Shown here piece by piece: positions 1 to 7,751 of a stretch of DNA of 33,322 bases. Numbering within the stretch: the first letter of the stretch is position 1; each line of letters starts with the position of its first letter. A model generated the notes under the pieces. The model was not told the origin of the DNA and did no database searches. It saw nothing but the letters and a program-made list of their open reading frames with translations. The translations under genes and the position numbers were made by a program. Source of the DNA: a candidate division KSB1 bacterium (GTDB taxonomy: Bacteria; Zhuqueibacterota; JdFR-76; DREG01); contig JADFJB010000043.1 of the NCBI GenBank assembly GCA_022566355.1, positions 1 to 33,322 of the forward strand. The letters are read 5' to 3'.

Positions 1-1842
1 AGTTACAAAGGCATCACTACCTATTCCCTTAGTACCATCAATTGGATTTGTTAAAGGAAAGTCAGATGAGAAGGTTTCGCCAGTCACATATGCATTTCCT
101 GAAGAGTCCACAGCTATGTCGTTTCCTACATCGATACCGCTGCCACCAAGGTATGTGGAGTAGACAAGGATCGTGCCTGTGGCGTTAATCTTTGCCACGA
201 TGGCGTCGAAGGAGCCTCCCAGGGTCCCATCAATGGGAGAGACGGTGGGGAAGTCGTCGGAGAAGGCCTGGCCAGAAATATACGCGTTTCCACTGGGGTC
301 TATAGCAATGTCCCAGCCGCGATCGACGAATCCTCCACCCAGATAAGTAGAGTAAACGAGGCTACCCCCGGAGGCATCGATCTTGACGATGATGGCATTC
401 TCTGTGCCATTCAGGGTCCCCTGGATGGGAGAGACTGTGGGGAAGTTGGTGGACCTGGTCGACCCGGTAAGATAGACGTTTCCATCACCGTCTACCACGA
501 TCCCGTGGCCCCGGTCGCTACCGGTTCCACCAAGGTAAGTGGAATAGACCAGCGCTGAGCCTGTGGGATCCAACTTCGTTACGAAGAGATCGCTGGTACC
601 ACCAAAATTCGGCTGTAAGGGATTCATTAGAGGAAAGCCTTCATTAACCGCGGTATTGGGATCATCGAATGATTGGGTCTCACCTACTACATAGGCATTG
701 CCGGAAGCGTCTACTGCAATGCCATAGCCGACGTCGGCCTCACTGCCGCTGAGATAGGTAGAATAAACGAGAGCTGTGCCTGAGGGATTTATCTTAGTCA
801 CGAAAACATCAGAAGGATCGGAAAAACTTCCTCCCACGGTATCAAATGCACCGGCGGTCGTAGGAAAATCGTTGGATGAGGTCATACCTGTCACATAGGC
901 ATTCCCAGAGGCATCTACTGCAATGTCGTAGCCTTCATCAGTGCCGTTTCCACCTAGAAATGTAGAGTAGTTGATCACCGGGTCGATTATTAAAGGGCTA
1001 CTGGTATCATACATACCTACTTGAAATCCCACTTGATATTTGCCATGCATTACATAATGTCCGGCAATTGCTTGTTTAGTACCATCGGGCTCTTGGTAGA
1101 TGAAGGGTTTCTTTAGGTAGATAATGCCGCCGGCTGTGTACAGAGCGAGGTTACCTTGCGGATCTATCTCAAGATAGTCCGCACCCTTAAAACCAAGATT
1201 GATAACTTGGGGATCAGCTCCTGGGGCGACGATGAAGTCGTACTCCAGTTGCCTCTGGTTGCCATAGTAGATCAGATCCACTCCTGGATAGATATCCTCG
1301 TAATGCACTTTCGTGAAGTTTGGTACAGCGGTTCGCCACTTCTGTGGATCGTTGCCGATAAAGTAGTTGCTCTTGCCGGGCAGTTCTTCTAAGCCTGTCA
1401 CGCGTGGCTCGGAGTTGGCACCAACGAGCTGCATGCGTAATACAGTGGATTTCGAGCTTGCGCCGTTTGATATGGAATCATCAAAGGGGGTATAGGTTTC
1501 GGATTCCGGATTTTCTGAAGTTATCTTCTCTGTTGGCAGTTTAAGTCCCGATTCCCGTTCTTCGATTTCAGGTTTCCGCAATGATAACACTGCCTCGTTA
1601 GAGGTTAGAAACAGAGTGTAGCCACCACCTCTAGAGAGGAACTTCACCTTATCATCAGCCTGTCCCTGGTTAGCTTCAAAGTGCATGGGTATTTTGCCGT
1701 AGGTCGCAATCACCCGTGTTTTGGCTGTTTGAGCCGGATTTGAATCAAAGACACTTCCATCACTGATCTCTTGGTCCGGATAAGAAACCCAGAGTACAAA
1801 TCCAACAATAATCAAAACGCAAGTAACGATTCGTTTCTTCAT
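1..1842 (-). CDS. Secreted SBBP beta-propeller repeat protein (3' end outside window)
   Basis: The minus-strand frame is open from ATG at 1842 to the window edge (614 codons, C-terminus missing). A short signal peptide or membrane anchor (MKKRIVTCVLIIVGFVLW) is followed by the N-terminal domain usually found before SBBP repeats, with landmarks FEANQGQ (about residue 61), YFIGNDP and YPGVDLIYYG. From about residue 290 come repeats of about 60 residues built on the pattern D-x-SGNAYVTG ... FPT ... VTKI-x-x-x-G-x-x-LVYSTYLGG, the seven-bladed propeller signature. Such proteins are exported surface or extracellular proteins of unknown ligand. The start is supported by AAGGTGG eight bases upstream. 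The repeat part (about 100-1400) is visibly richer in G and C than most of the window, either from Gly/Asp-rich repeats or from transfer. Confidence 0.88.
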   Translation of the reverse strand, partial: MKKRIVTCVLIIVGFVLWVSYPDQEISDGSVFDSNPAQTAKTRVIATYGKIPMHFEANQGQADDKVKFLSRGGGYTLFLTSNEAVLSLRKPEIEERESGLKLPTEKITSENPESETYTPFDDSISNGASSKSTVLRMQLVGANSEPRVTGLEELPGKSNYFIGNDPQKWRTAVPNFTKVHYEDIYPGVDLIYYGNQRQLEYDFIVAPGADPQVINLGFKGADYLEIDPQGNLALYTAGGIIYLKKPFIYQEPDGTKQAIAGHYVMHGKYQVGFQVGMYDTSSPLIIDPVINYSTFLGGNGTDEGYDIAVDASGNAYVTGMTSSNDFPTTAGAFDTVGGSFSDPSDVFVTKINPSGTALVYSTYLSGSEADVGYGIAVDASGNAYVVGETQSFDDPNTAVNEGFPLMNPLQPNFGGTSDLFVTKLDPTGSALVYSTYLGGTGSDRGHGIVVDGDGNVYLTGSTRSTNFPTVSPIQGTLNGTENAIIVKIDASGGSLVYSTYLGGGFVDRGWDIAIDPSGNAYISGQAFSDDFPTVSPIDGTLGGSFDAIVAKINATGTILVYSTYLGGSGIDVGNDIAVDSSGNAYVTGETFSSDFPLTNPIDGTKGIGSDAFVT

Positions 1843-1887
1843 TTTTATCACCACCTTGTTTATAGTCTGAGCTTCAGCGAAATCGAT

Positions 1888-1948
1888 TAGTGGAGCGGGG
1901 AATCTCGGTTGCAGCTTCTGATGTTCGGTGCAGTTTAGCTCTCCACTA
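1888..1948 (-). promoter_or_regulatory. Possible structured 5' leader of the SBBP gene
   Basis: TAGTGGAG (1888-1895) and CTCCACTA (1941-1948) are perfectly complementary and enclose 45 bases. The enclosed part holds two similar segments, CTGCACCGA and CTGCAACCGA, in the transcript direction. The structure ends about 45 bases before the ATG of the SBBP gene. It matches no riboswitch I recognise. It may be a leader RNA fold or a large operator dyad. Confidence 0.35.
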
Positions 1949-2336
1949 CAGAATGCCAACTAAACTATAAGAAACTTGTTATTATGAAAAAGTCAAGTAA
2001 ATAATTTATCTTAAAAATTTATCTTAAATGGGCTTGTGGATCGTAAAAAATCTTGCCTTTTATAAGATTTCCAGTTGATTTTAAACTAGAGAAGTAGCCG
2101 GCTTACCATATCGCATAGTACTAGTTTAGAAATCTAAAGTCAACGATTTTATTGCCGTTATTTGGATGTTTGGAAGAGATAGATAATCTTTCAGAATATA
2201 GACATAGTTAATTGTGGTCGGATAATAGTGGTTTATAAAAAATGAAAGTAAAATCGTGTGCATTCTTCTTTTAGAAAGTTTCGCTAATGTTCGTCATTAT
2301 TTGTCCCTATTTGTCCACATTTTCCCTCACTCTAAT
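1949..2336. other. AT-rich intergenic stretch, nothing recognised
   Basis: No coding frame, RNA or clear repeat is seen. A weak minus-strand promoter-like TTGACT occurs near 1993-1998 but no well-spaced -10 box goes with it. The promoter of the SBBP gene is probably in this stretch. Confidence 0.4.
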
Positions 2337-2364
2337 AAAAAAGGCTCGCCATATGACGAACCTT
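2337..2364 (-). terminator. Rho-independent terminator (minus strand)
   Basis: Read on the minus strand, a 10-bp stem (AAGGTTCGTC / GGCGAGCCTT, two G-U pairs) with loop ATAT is followed directly by a T run (complement of the A run 2337-2342). No intact gene lies upstream. The nearest candidate is the tRNA-like T-arm at 2393-2419, so this probably ended a former tRNA transcript. Confidence 0.65.
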
Positions 2365-2392
2365 GTATCTTACTTTTATTGAACTTACCTTA

Positions 2393-2419
2393 GTAACGGT
2401 GTAGGATTCGAACCTATCC
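2393..2419 (-). other. tRNA-like T-arm fragment
   Basis: The minus strand reads ATAGG-TTCGAAT-CCTAC followed by a seven-base acceptor-like tail. TTCGAAT is a canonical T-loop and four of five stem pairs hold. No D-arm, anticodon arm or 5' acceptor strand is found upstream, where a REP-like repeat begins instead. Together with the terminator just downstream this looks like the 3' end of a broken tRNA gene, possibly an old integration or recombination site. Confidence 0.35.
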
Positions 2420-2446
2420 GCCAGTAGGGAGAGAAGTGATCTACGT

Positions 2447-2506
2447 ATATGGTAGGAGATTGCCACTTCGTCGTTCGAATTCGTCTCAAGGCTCCTCGCA
2501 ATGACA
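2447..2506. repeat. REP-like intergenic palindromic repeat
   Basis: The stretch begins GGTAGGAGATTGCCAC, ends GCTCCTCGCAATGACA and has TTCGAA near its centre. It matches the widespread bacterial intergenic palindrome whose ends read GAGATTGCCAC and CTCGCAATGAC. Such repeats are non-coding. The open frame that crosses it (2385-2735, minus) is low-complexity and Lys/Arg-rich, and is not a gene. Confidence 0.6.
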
Positions 2507-2519
2507 CTGTTATAGATGT

Positions 2520-2700
2520 TTGTTTTTTTTGCTTTGTGCCTCTGTGCCTTTGATCCTTTGTGCCTTTCTTTTTCATTCGTCCCTGCGGAACTTCTCCTTT
2601 TTTTTCATTCTGTTCCCAGGAATAAATTCCTGGGCTATTTTCGTTTCTCCTGTTCCCCGTTTTTGTTTTTTCCGTCTGCCGTTTCACGTCTTTATGCTCT
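2520..2700. repeat. Low-complexity intergenic repeats with a palindrome
   Basis: Three copies of a TTTGTGCCT-like unit lie at about 2529-2570. A perfect inverted repeat CCCAGGAA-TAAA-TTCCTGGG occupies 2615-2634. The T- and C-rich composition and these units resemble dispersed intergenic elements found beside REP-type repeats. The overlapping plus-strand frames are compositional artefacts. Confidence 0.45.
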
Positions 2701-2734
2701 GCCATGAAACCGAGAATGTTTACGGCTACTTGCA

Positions 2735-2905
2735 CGAACTATTCGTCTTTCCGAACCACATGGCAACCAGTCCGGCTTGCTCACCGACTCTGTTGTGATG
2801 ACCCACAATCTTGGCACCATTGCCAAATCTGAAATTGAACGCAACATCGGTGTTCTCCCGATGAAGTACATCGATTCTGCATTGCGTCACACATTGGCAT
2901 TGTGA
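2735..2905 (+). pseudogene. MazF/PemK-family toxin, C-terminal remnant
   Basis: One plus-strand frame ending at TGA 2903-2905 reads ...SGLLTDSVVMTHNLGTI, then AKSEIERNIGVLP and IDSALRHTLAL. This is the C-terminal half of a MazF/PemK-type endoribonuclease (GLTxDSVV, a conserved N-x-x-TI, and the terminal ALRxTLxL). The frame is closed by a stop at 2705-2707, so the N-terminal half with the substrate-binding core and the start is absent. No antitoxin gene is seen upstream. It is a dead fragment, oriented opposite to its neighbours and lying in repeat-rich DNA. Open frames on the other strand over the same bases are shadows. Confidence 0.6.
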
Positions 2906-3234
2906 TTCGGATTTTTCCAAACTCACCTGCATTTGTCCATATTCTTGCCGGTTCTGCAGAAATCAGTATTTCAGGGAAAGATTATCAAGTAATCGAGGGC
3001 GATTGATCCAACTTTCCGCAAATGAAACGCATGCTTTAAGTCAATTACCCGGTTCAAATGTTACTGACGATGATTTAGGAATAAATACAATTTTCTGGTA
3101 TCCATTGATTTCATAAATACATCAGTACTATTTGGGGCGAAGTATTTTTCACAAAAAGACAAAACCCATCTGAATTATGCTAAAGAAGTGGAAGCCTCAA
3201 AAATTTTGAGAATTATTTTAAAAATGCTTCACCA
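2906..3234. other. Intergenic, no gene seen
   Basis: Nothing coding is recognised. A perfect 7-bp inverted repeat CTCAAAA / TTTTGAG (3196-3210) lies just past the stop of the 3235-4545 gene. It could fold as a weak AT-rich terminator, but no T run follows it on the minus strand. Confidence 0.4.
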
Positions 3235-4545
3235 CTACCTAAGTAAAGTCATTTTAAGCGAAACCTGCTTCTCATGAGATTTAAAACTATACGTATAAAT
3301 GCCAGAGCTAACCGGAATGCCACTTGCATTTTTCCCATCCCATACAAAAAAGAACTTGCCAGGGTTATTAACGGTGGTTTTCAGCCTGGTTACTTCCCTG
3401 CCTAAAATGTCATAAATAACCATCTCAACGATGCCGGCTTGTTTAGCTTCAAAGCCAATTTCCGTATACCCATTAAATGGATTTGGATAGTTTTGCCTAA
3501 GAACGAAATTATCAGGAATGATGGCTTCCGTAATGGTTTCCGGATCGGGAAGTTCCAGCATATTGCCATCCAAACTCTTCAAGATGACAACATACATGTT
3601 ACTGTTATCATTACCGAAATTACCGCCTATTGTCACAGACCCAGCAACAAAATCTTTGCTGTAACAGCGAAATCTGGTATTATTTTGATCTTTAATGACC
3701 AAATGATCATCATTCCAATTTTGCAGCCAGGTTGGCAACTGTGCAATTCGCTCGTCATAACCAACAAACACCCTAACCGTTTCTTCAACTTTGAATGTTA
3801 GAAAATTGGGATCGGTACTGAACTTATCGTTATTGGCAGTCTTTATCCATGTTTGATCTTTCAAACCATCCGGCACTTCTGCTAATTTAAATGAACGATC
3901 GATATAGTATTCATCTCCTACGGAAAGCCGTGAAGGTCTATAAGCGGTTTTGTTAATCGATTTTACAATTACCGCCCCATTAAACCTATATTGGATTGTA
4001 TAATTTTCCGGAATCGCATTTTGGGCTAAATCAGTCATATTCCTAAAAGATAAGTTATAGTTAATATTTTCCTGGTGAGTGTCTGTATCCAGCGTAACCA
4101 ATAAACCGGAGTCGTCTACATACACATTACGGACATTTATCATCGGGAAAATAACATAATTATCGAGTCCGGATAAACCATTAACATCCATTTTCTCGCT
4201 GAAATAAATCTTTATTTGGTCTCTTGATGCAAGCTCCATTCTCTCTATGTATGGCGGGGCATTGTCAGAAAAACTGTAATCATATTTAAATGGCTGCGCC
4301 ATTTCAAGTTGGCTGATATCTTTTACACCGGAGACCGTTAAAGTATAATCAAGGTTAGCATGGTGTTCCCCTGTTTGCAGTGTGACCTTTTGCTGGTTTT
4401 GATCAACAACGACATCTAAAACCTCCACGTATGGACTAATCGAGTAATTTCCTTTATCATCTACAGAATTGTAATCCATTTTTTCAGAATAAATCACTGA
4501 TATGGTTTGTCTATTAACAGTTTTGACATCAACAACACTATTCAT
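3235..4545 (-). CDS. Surface protein with SbsA Ig-like domains and C-terminal sorting domain (5'-truncated)
   Basis: This 436-residue frame starts inside a domain. Residues 3-80 and about 92-190 are two Big_5/SbsA-like Ig repeats, each with the S-EKMD element (VIYSEKMD, IYFSEKMD). A linker region of unclear fold follows. Residues 344-436 are a FlgD-like Ig / Por-type sorting domain with NYPNPFN, IYDILGREV and WDGKNASG. Proteins of this type are exported through Sec and attached by the C-terminal tag, yet no signal peptide is present. The frame has an in-frame TGA only 13 codons before the ATG, and no good ribosome binding site exists. The N-terminal part appears to have been lost, so this is probably a truncated gene or pseudogene. 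Domain identity is firm, the ligand unknown. Confidence 0.72.
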   Translation of the reverse strand: MNSVVDVKTVNRQTISVIYSEKMDYNSVDDKGNYSISPYVEVLDVVVDQNQQKVTLQTGEHHANLDYTLTVSGVKDISQLEMAQPFKYDYSFSDNAPPYIERMELASRDQIKIYFSEKMDVNGLSGLDNYVIFPMINVRNVYVDDSGLLVTLDTDTHQENINYNLSFRNMTDLAQNAIPENYTIQYRFNGAVIVKSINKTAYRPSRLSVGDEYYIDRSFKLAEVPDGLKDQTWIKTANNDKFSTDPNFLTFKVEETVRVFVGYDERIAQLPTWLQNWNDDHLVIKDQNNTRFRCYSKDFVAGSVTIGGNFGNDNSNMYVVILKSLDGNMLELPDPETITEAIIPDNFVLRQNYPNPFNGYTEIGFEAKQAGIVEMVIYDILGREVTRLKTTVNNPGKFFFVWDGKNASGIPVSSGIYTYSFKSHEKQVSLKMTLLR

Positions 4546-4962
4546 AAACCTTATAACTGTTATCCAAGAAAAGATTATTTCACCCTATTTTCATGCTTAA
4601 CATTCTGCTTTTTAATATGTATGGACATAGATCCCGTCACGCGACGGGATGACATAATTGGAAGTTTTAAGCTTAAAAACATGATTCATGAATTATCCAG
4701 GTTAATTAACTCAGTAGGAATGAGCTATCCCCAGATTTGAGTTATCCTCGTATCGGATCTATGCTTAATTAATTATTGTAGAAATGAAGTTCCCTTATTT
4801 GAACATATCCGCCGGCTGACGGATACATAAAAAATGTAAGTACATATTTTTTTGTAAATTTTCTTTATCCTGTTTGAATACTATTGAAGAGTAAGTACGC
4901 ATTATAAGATGAGCCATATCGTTCATTTATCTTTTCACCGGCAACTCTCAAAGTATTTCCAA
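4546..4962. other. Intergenic region with two short hairpins
   Basis: No gene is seen on either strand. ATCCCGTC-ACGC-GACGGGAT (4631-4650) is a perfect 8-bp hairpin. TATCCG...CGGATA (4807-4825) is a 6-bp one. Neither has a T run. A repeat end shared with the element at 9062-9262 lies at 4683-4712 and is listed separately. No signal-peptide coding sequence for the truncated 3235-4545 gene is found here. Confidence 0.5.
4683..4712 (+). repeat. Solo end of a dispersed inverted-repeat element
   Basis: The stretch ATTCATGAATTATCCAGG followed by TTAATTAA closely matches the right end of the element at 9062-9262 (ATTCATGAATAGTGCAGG, then TTAATTAA) and, in reverse complement, its left end. No partner end is visible within the intergenic region, so this is a solo or decayed copy. 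Confidence 0.45.
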
Positions 4963-6033
4963 TCAATTATTGTTTTTACGCCATGACGGATGTGTTATTG
5001 AAAATTGAGAAACTTTATAGTTCAATACACGAGATGATATTCCTAATATGGCTGCTGCATTCTTTTGTACATAATTACAGGTTTCCAGGGCTTTGAGAAT
5101 CACTTGTTTTTCTGCCTCTTCAAGTTTCAATGTTTTTAAAGTCAGGACTCCGTTTTCTCTATTTCTACGATCTTTTCCTCCTGCAGCGAAATATTCCTCA
5201 CCCTTCATTGGCAATTCATAAGGCGTGATTTCACAATTATCTTCTGTAAGCAGTACCGCCCGTTCGACCAAATTTCGTAATTCCCTGATATTGCCATTCC
5301 AATTAAGGTTTTTCATCAATTTGACGGTTTCATTTGAAAATCCGGGTATGTTTTTCCTTAATTCACGAGAAAATTTTCTCAGGAAAAAATCCGCTATTAA
5401 TGGTATATCTTCGAGTCTTTCTCGAAGCGGCGGTATATGAATATTGACCACATTAATCCTGTAGAATAAGTCGGCCCTAAATTTACCTTCTGCAATAGCC
5501 TGATCAATGTCATGGTTGGTTGCGCTTATAATCCTGACATCAACTTTAATGCTTTTATTGCCCCCTACCCTGGTGAATTCTTGATTCTGTAAGACACGCA
5601 ATATTTTTGCTTGCGTCGATATCTCCATATCACCAATTTCATCAAGAAAAAGAGTCCCCTTATCCGCCATTTCAAATTTTCCAGGACGTGCCTGGTAAGC
5701 CCCGGTAAAAGCTCCCCTTTCGTGGCCAAACAACTCACTTTCCAGTAAGTTTTCAGGCAAGGCAGCACAGTTTACTTGAACATATGGAGAAGTAGACCTT
5801 GGACTAATAAACTGGATTAAATTAGCGATTAGTTCTTTACCTGTTCCAGTCTCCCCTTGAATAAGAACGCTGGCATTGCTCTTTGCAACCTTTTTAATAA
5901 GCGCAAAGATCTCTTTCATTTGTTGGCTTTTACCCACTAAAGGGTAATGATTATCAAAGCCTAATTTTTTCCAGTCTTTGCCATTTTGGTCTTTTTCCGC
6001 GTTATTTTTGGATTCTTTCAATATACTCTTCAT
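4963..6033 (-). CDS. Stand-alone sigma-54-dependent transcriptional activator (AAA+ and Fis-type HTH)
   Basis: The protein (356 aa) is a bacterial enhancer-binding protein that remodels the sigma-54 RNA polymerase using ATP. The AAA+ domain spans about residues 30-265: Walker A GETGTGKE (60-67), the sigma-54 contact loop GAFTGA (107-112), Walker B GTLFLDE (126-132), and the arginine-finger region FRADLFYRIN. The C-terminal end (about 305-345) is a Fis-type HTH (NAAAILGISSRVLNYKV). The N-terminal 30 residues are polar and contain no receiver, PAS or GAF domain, so there is no built-in sensor, as in PspF. GAAGGG nine bases before the ATG supports the start. Targets are unknown and no clear -24/-12 promoter was found nearby. 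The gene appears monocistronic. Confidence 0.92.
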   Translation of the reverse strand: MKSILKESKNNAEKDQNGKDWKKLGFDNHYPLVGKSQQMKEIFALIKKVAKSNASVLIQGETGTGKELIANLIQFISPRSTSPYVQVNCAALPENLLESELFGHERGAFTGAYQARPGKFEMADKGTLFLDEIGDMEISTQAKILRVLQNQEFTRVGGNKSIKVDVRIISATNHDIDQAIAEGKFRADLFYRINVVNIHIPPLRERLEDIPLIADFFLRKFSRELRKNIPGFSNETVKLMKNLNWNGNIRELRNLVERAVLLTEDNCEITPYELPMKGEEYFAAGGKDRRNRENGVLTLKTLKLEEAEKQVILKALETCNYVQKNAAAILGISSRVLNYKVSQFSITHPSWRKNNN

Positions 6034-6220
6034 AATTAAAACCCTTCTAACATACCCTCACTCACCACCTCACTTCCTAAATTGTTATCGGATTTTTTGA
6101 GCAAACATTAAGTTACAACATGAGATTGATTTGAAATGATACAATTCAGTCTAAACCCGACAAAAATAGCCCTTTTATTATCAGAATAATCAAGAAAGGC
6201 ACGCCTCTATCCCCCTTGTT

Positions 6221-6988
6221 TTATTTATTTTTGAGTTGTAGAATGCGTGGAAGTTCGAGCTTGGATTTTAGCAATAAATTTGTATTAGAAAAAAAGTTTT
6301 CTTTGGTTCCATCAAAAACGATTTTTCCTTTATCCAAAGCAATAACACGATGAACCAATTTGTAAATGAAATCCATATCATGGGATGCAATAATTACAGT
6401 TCGATTTTGATCGTGAAATTTATTGACTAGCTTGCATATGATTTGAATTCCCGAATAATCCAGGGCAGAAGTTGGTTCATCAAGAATGATGATTTCCGGT
6501 TCCATAACCAGGATACTGGCAATCGCAACCCGTCTTTTTTGACCCTCGCTTAACTTAAATGGAGATTGCTTTTTTTCATCAACAGAATTCAATTCCAGTA
6601 AGTTAAGGACATTTTCAATTTTAGCGTGGATTTCGTCTTCTGCCATACTGCAATTCCGCAATCCAAAAGCAATTTCATCGAAAATGGTGTTTTCAAAAAA
6701 TTGCATTTCCGGAAACTGGTTCACAAGTCCAATCTTTTGTGGCAAATTTTGAGTTGCCTTCACTTTGCTAGATAGAGTCTGGCCTTCAAGTAAAACTTGT
6801 CCATTAGCGGGCTTCAAAAGTCCTTTCATAACCTGAATTAGAGTTGTCTTTCCTGAACCACTTGCGCCTACGATTCCAATTAACTCACCCTGTATGACCG
6901 TTAAACTAATATTAGATATTGTATCAATAGAATTTTTCTGACCCAATCCCTGGTATTTGAAAAAGATATTTTTTAGTTCAAGTATCAT
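6221..6988 (-). CDS. ecfA2: ECF-type transporter ATPase, second subunit
   Basis: ABC ATPase of the CbiO/EcfA family (255 aa) that would power vitamin or metal-ion uptake with a T component and a substrate-binding S component. Seen: Walker A GASGSGKTT (41-49), Q-loop Gln91 in VNQFPEMQ, signature LSEGQ (146-150), Walker B IIILDEP with catalytic Glu171, H-loop His203. The signature has Glu where LSGGQ is usual. The start overlaps the stop of ecfA1 by four bases (ATGA), so the two are translationally coupled and presumably form a heterodimer. No ecfT follows. The next gene, after a 187-bp gap, is the sigma-54 activator. The substrate cannot be told. Confidence 0.87.
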   Translation of the reverse strand: MILELKNIFFKYQGLGQKNSIDTISNISLTVIQGELIGIVGASGSGKTTLIQVMKGLLKPANGQVLLEGQTLSSKVKATQNLPQKIGLVNQFPEMQFFENTIFDEIAFGLRNCSMAEDEIHAKIENVLNLLELNSVDEKKQSPFKLSEGQKRRVAIASILVMEPEIIILDEPTSALDYSGIQIICKLVNKFHDQNRTVIIASHDMDFIYKLVHRVIALDKGKIVFDGTKENFFSNTNLLLKSKLELPRILQLKNK

Positions 6989-7740
6989 TCAAAAACCGGA
7001 TCAGCTAAATACTCTACCGGAGCCCCTATCCCTAATTCACACAGCTTTGTTGAATTTTTAAAAACACTGTCCGGGTTGTCATCAAATAGTATTTTCCCGT
7101 TTGACAAAATCAATAAACGATCTGTATAAAATGTTTCAGCCGGATATTGGGTAATTAAAATTGATGTGATCTGTTGAAATGGATACTTATTTTTCTTGAA
7201 TATATAGTCCAAAACCATTCTCCTGGAAAATGGATCCAACAGTGAGGTTGGTTCATCTAAAATTAAGTAAGAAGGCGCCATTGCCAGTACCGAAGCCAGC
7301 GCCAACAATTGTTTTTCTCCGCCGGATAACTTGTTTGGTGAATGGTTTCTGAAATGCTCGAGGTTGAATACTTTGAGAAACTGATTCACATTTGCATGCA
7401 TCTTATCAGGATCAACCTTGAGGTTTTCCAGGCCAAAAGCTATTTCCCGCTCAACCGTTGTACTAACAATTTGATTGTCCGGGTTTTGGAAAACTATGCC
7501 AACTTTTTTACGGATATTTTGGATTTCTTCCTGATTCGTGGTATTCAGACCATCCACAAGAACATCTCCCTGGTTGGGTATAAGTAGGCCATTTAAACAT
7601 TGTGCCAAAGTACTTTTACCAGACCCATTGCTACCCATGATACTTACGGACTCCCCTTTCTGAATCGATAAAGATAATTCATTGAGAACGAATTGAGAAC
7701 TATCTGAATATGAGAATGATAGGTTTTTGCAGCTTATCAT
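6985..7740 (-). CDS. ecfA1: ECF-type transporter ATPase, first subunit
   Basis: ABC ATPase (251 aa) of the CbiO/EcfA family. Walker A GSNGSGKST (36-44), Q-loop FQNPDNQ (84-90), signature LSGGE (138-142) and Walker B YLILDEP with Glu163 are intact. The H-loop position carries Gln198 (ILITQYPAE) instead of the usual His. The FQNPDNQ motif is typical of ECF ATPases rather than general ABC exporters. It lies 11 bases after waaA and overlaps ecfA2. It has no clear ribosome binding site of its own and probably depends on coupling to waaA. Confidence 0.87.
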   Translation of the reverse strand: MISCKNLSFSYSDSSQFVLNELSLSIQKGESVSIMGSNGSGKSTLAQCLNGLLIPNQGDVLVDGLNTTNQEEIQNIRKKVGIVFQNPDNQIVSTTVEREIAFGLENLKVDPDKMHANVNQFLKVFNLEHFRNHSPNKLSGGEKQLLALASVLAMAPSYLILDEPTSLLDPFSRRMVLDYIFKKNKYPFQQITSILITQYPAETFYTDRLLILSNGKILFDDNPDSVFKNSTKLCELGIGAPVEYLADPVFE

Positions 7741-7751
7741 AGAGGATTATT

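Noticed and set aside
2393-2475. A complete tRNA gene on the minus strand
   Set aside because: Only the T-arm and acceptor-like tail fit. No anticodon arm, D-arm or matching 5' acceptor strand was found.
2385-2735. A 116-codon minus-strand open frame
   Set aside because: It crosses a tRNA-like T-arm, a REP-like palindrome and low-complexity repeats, is Lys/Arg-rich without domain features and has no ribosome binding site.
2726-2932. A 68-codon minus-strand open frame
   Set aside because: It is antisense to the recognisable MazF fragment on the plus strand.
6185-6215. A sigma-54 promoter at the GGCACG-like sequence
   Set aside because: GGCACG is present but no TTGCA-type -12 element follows at the right distance on either strand.
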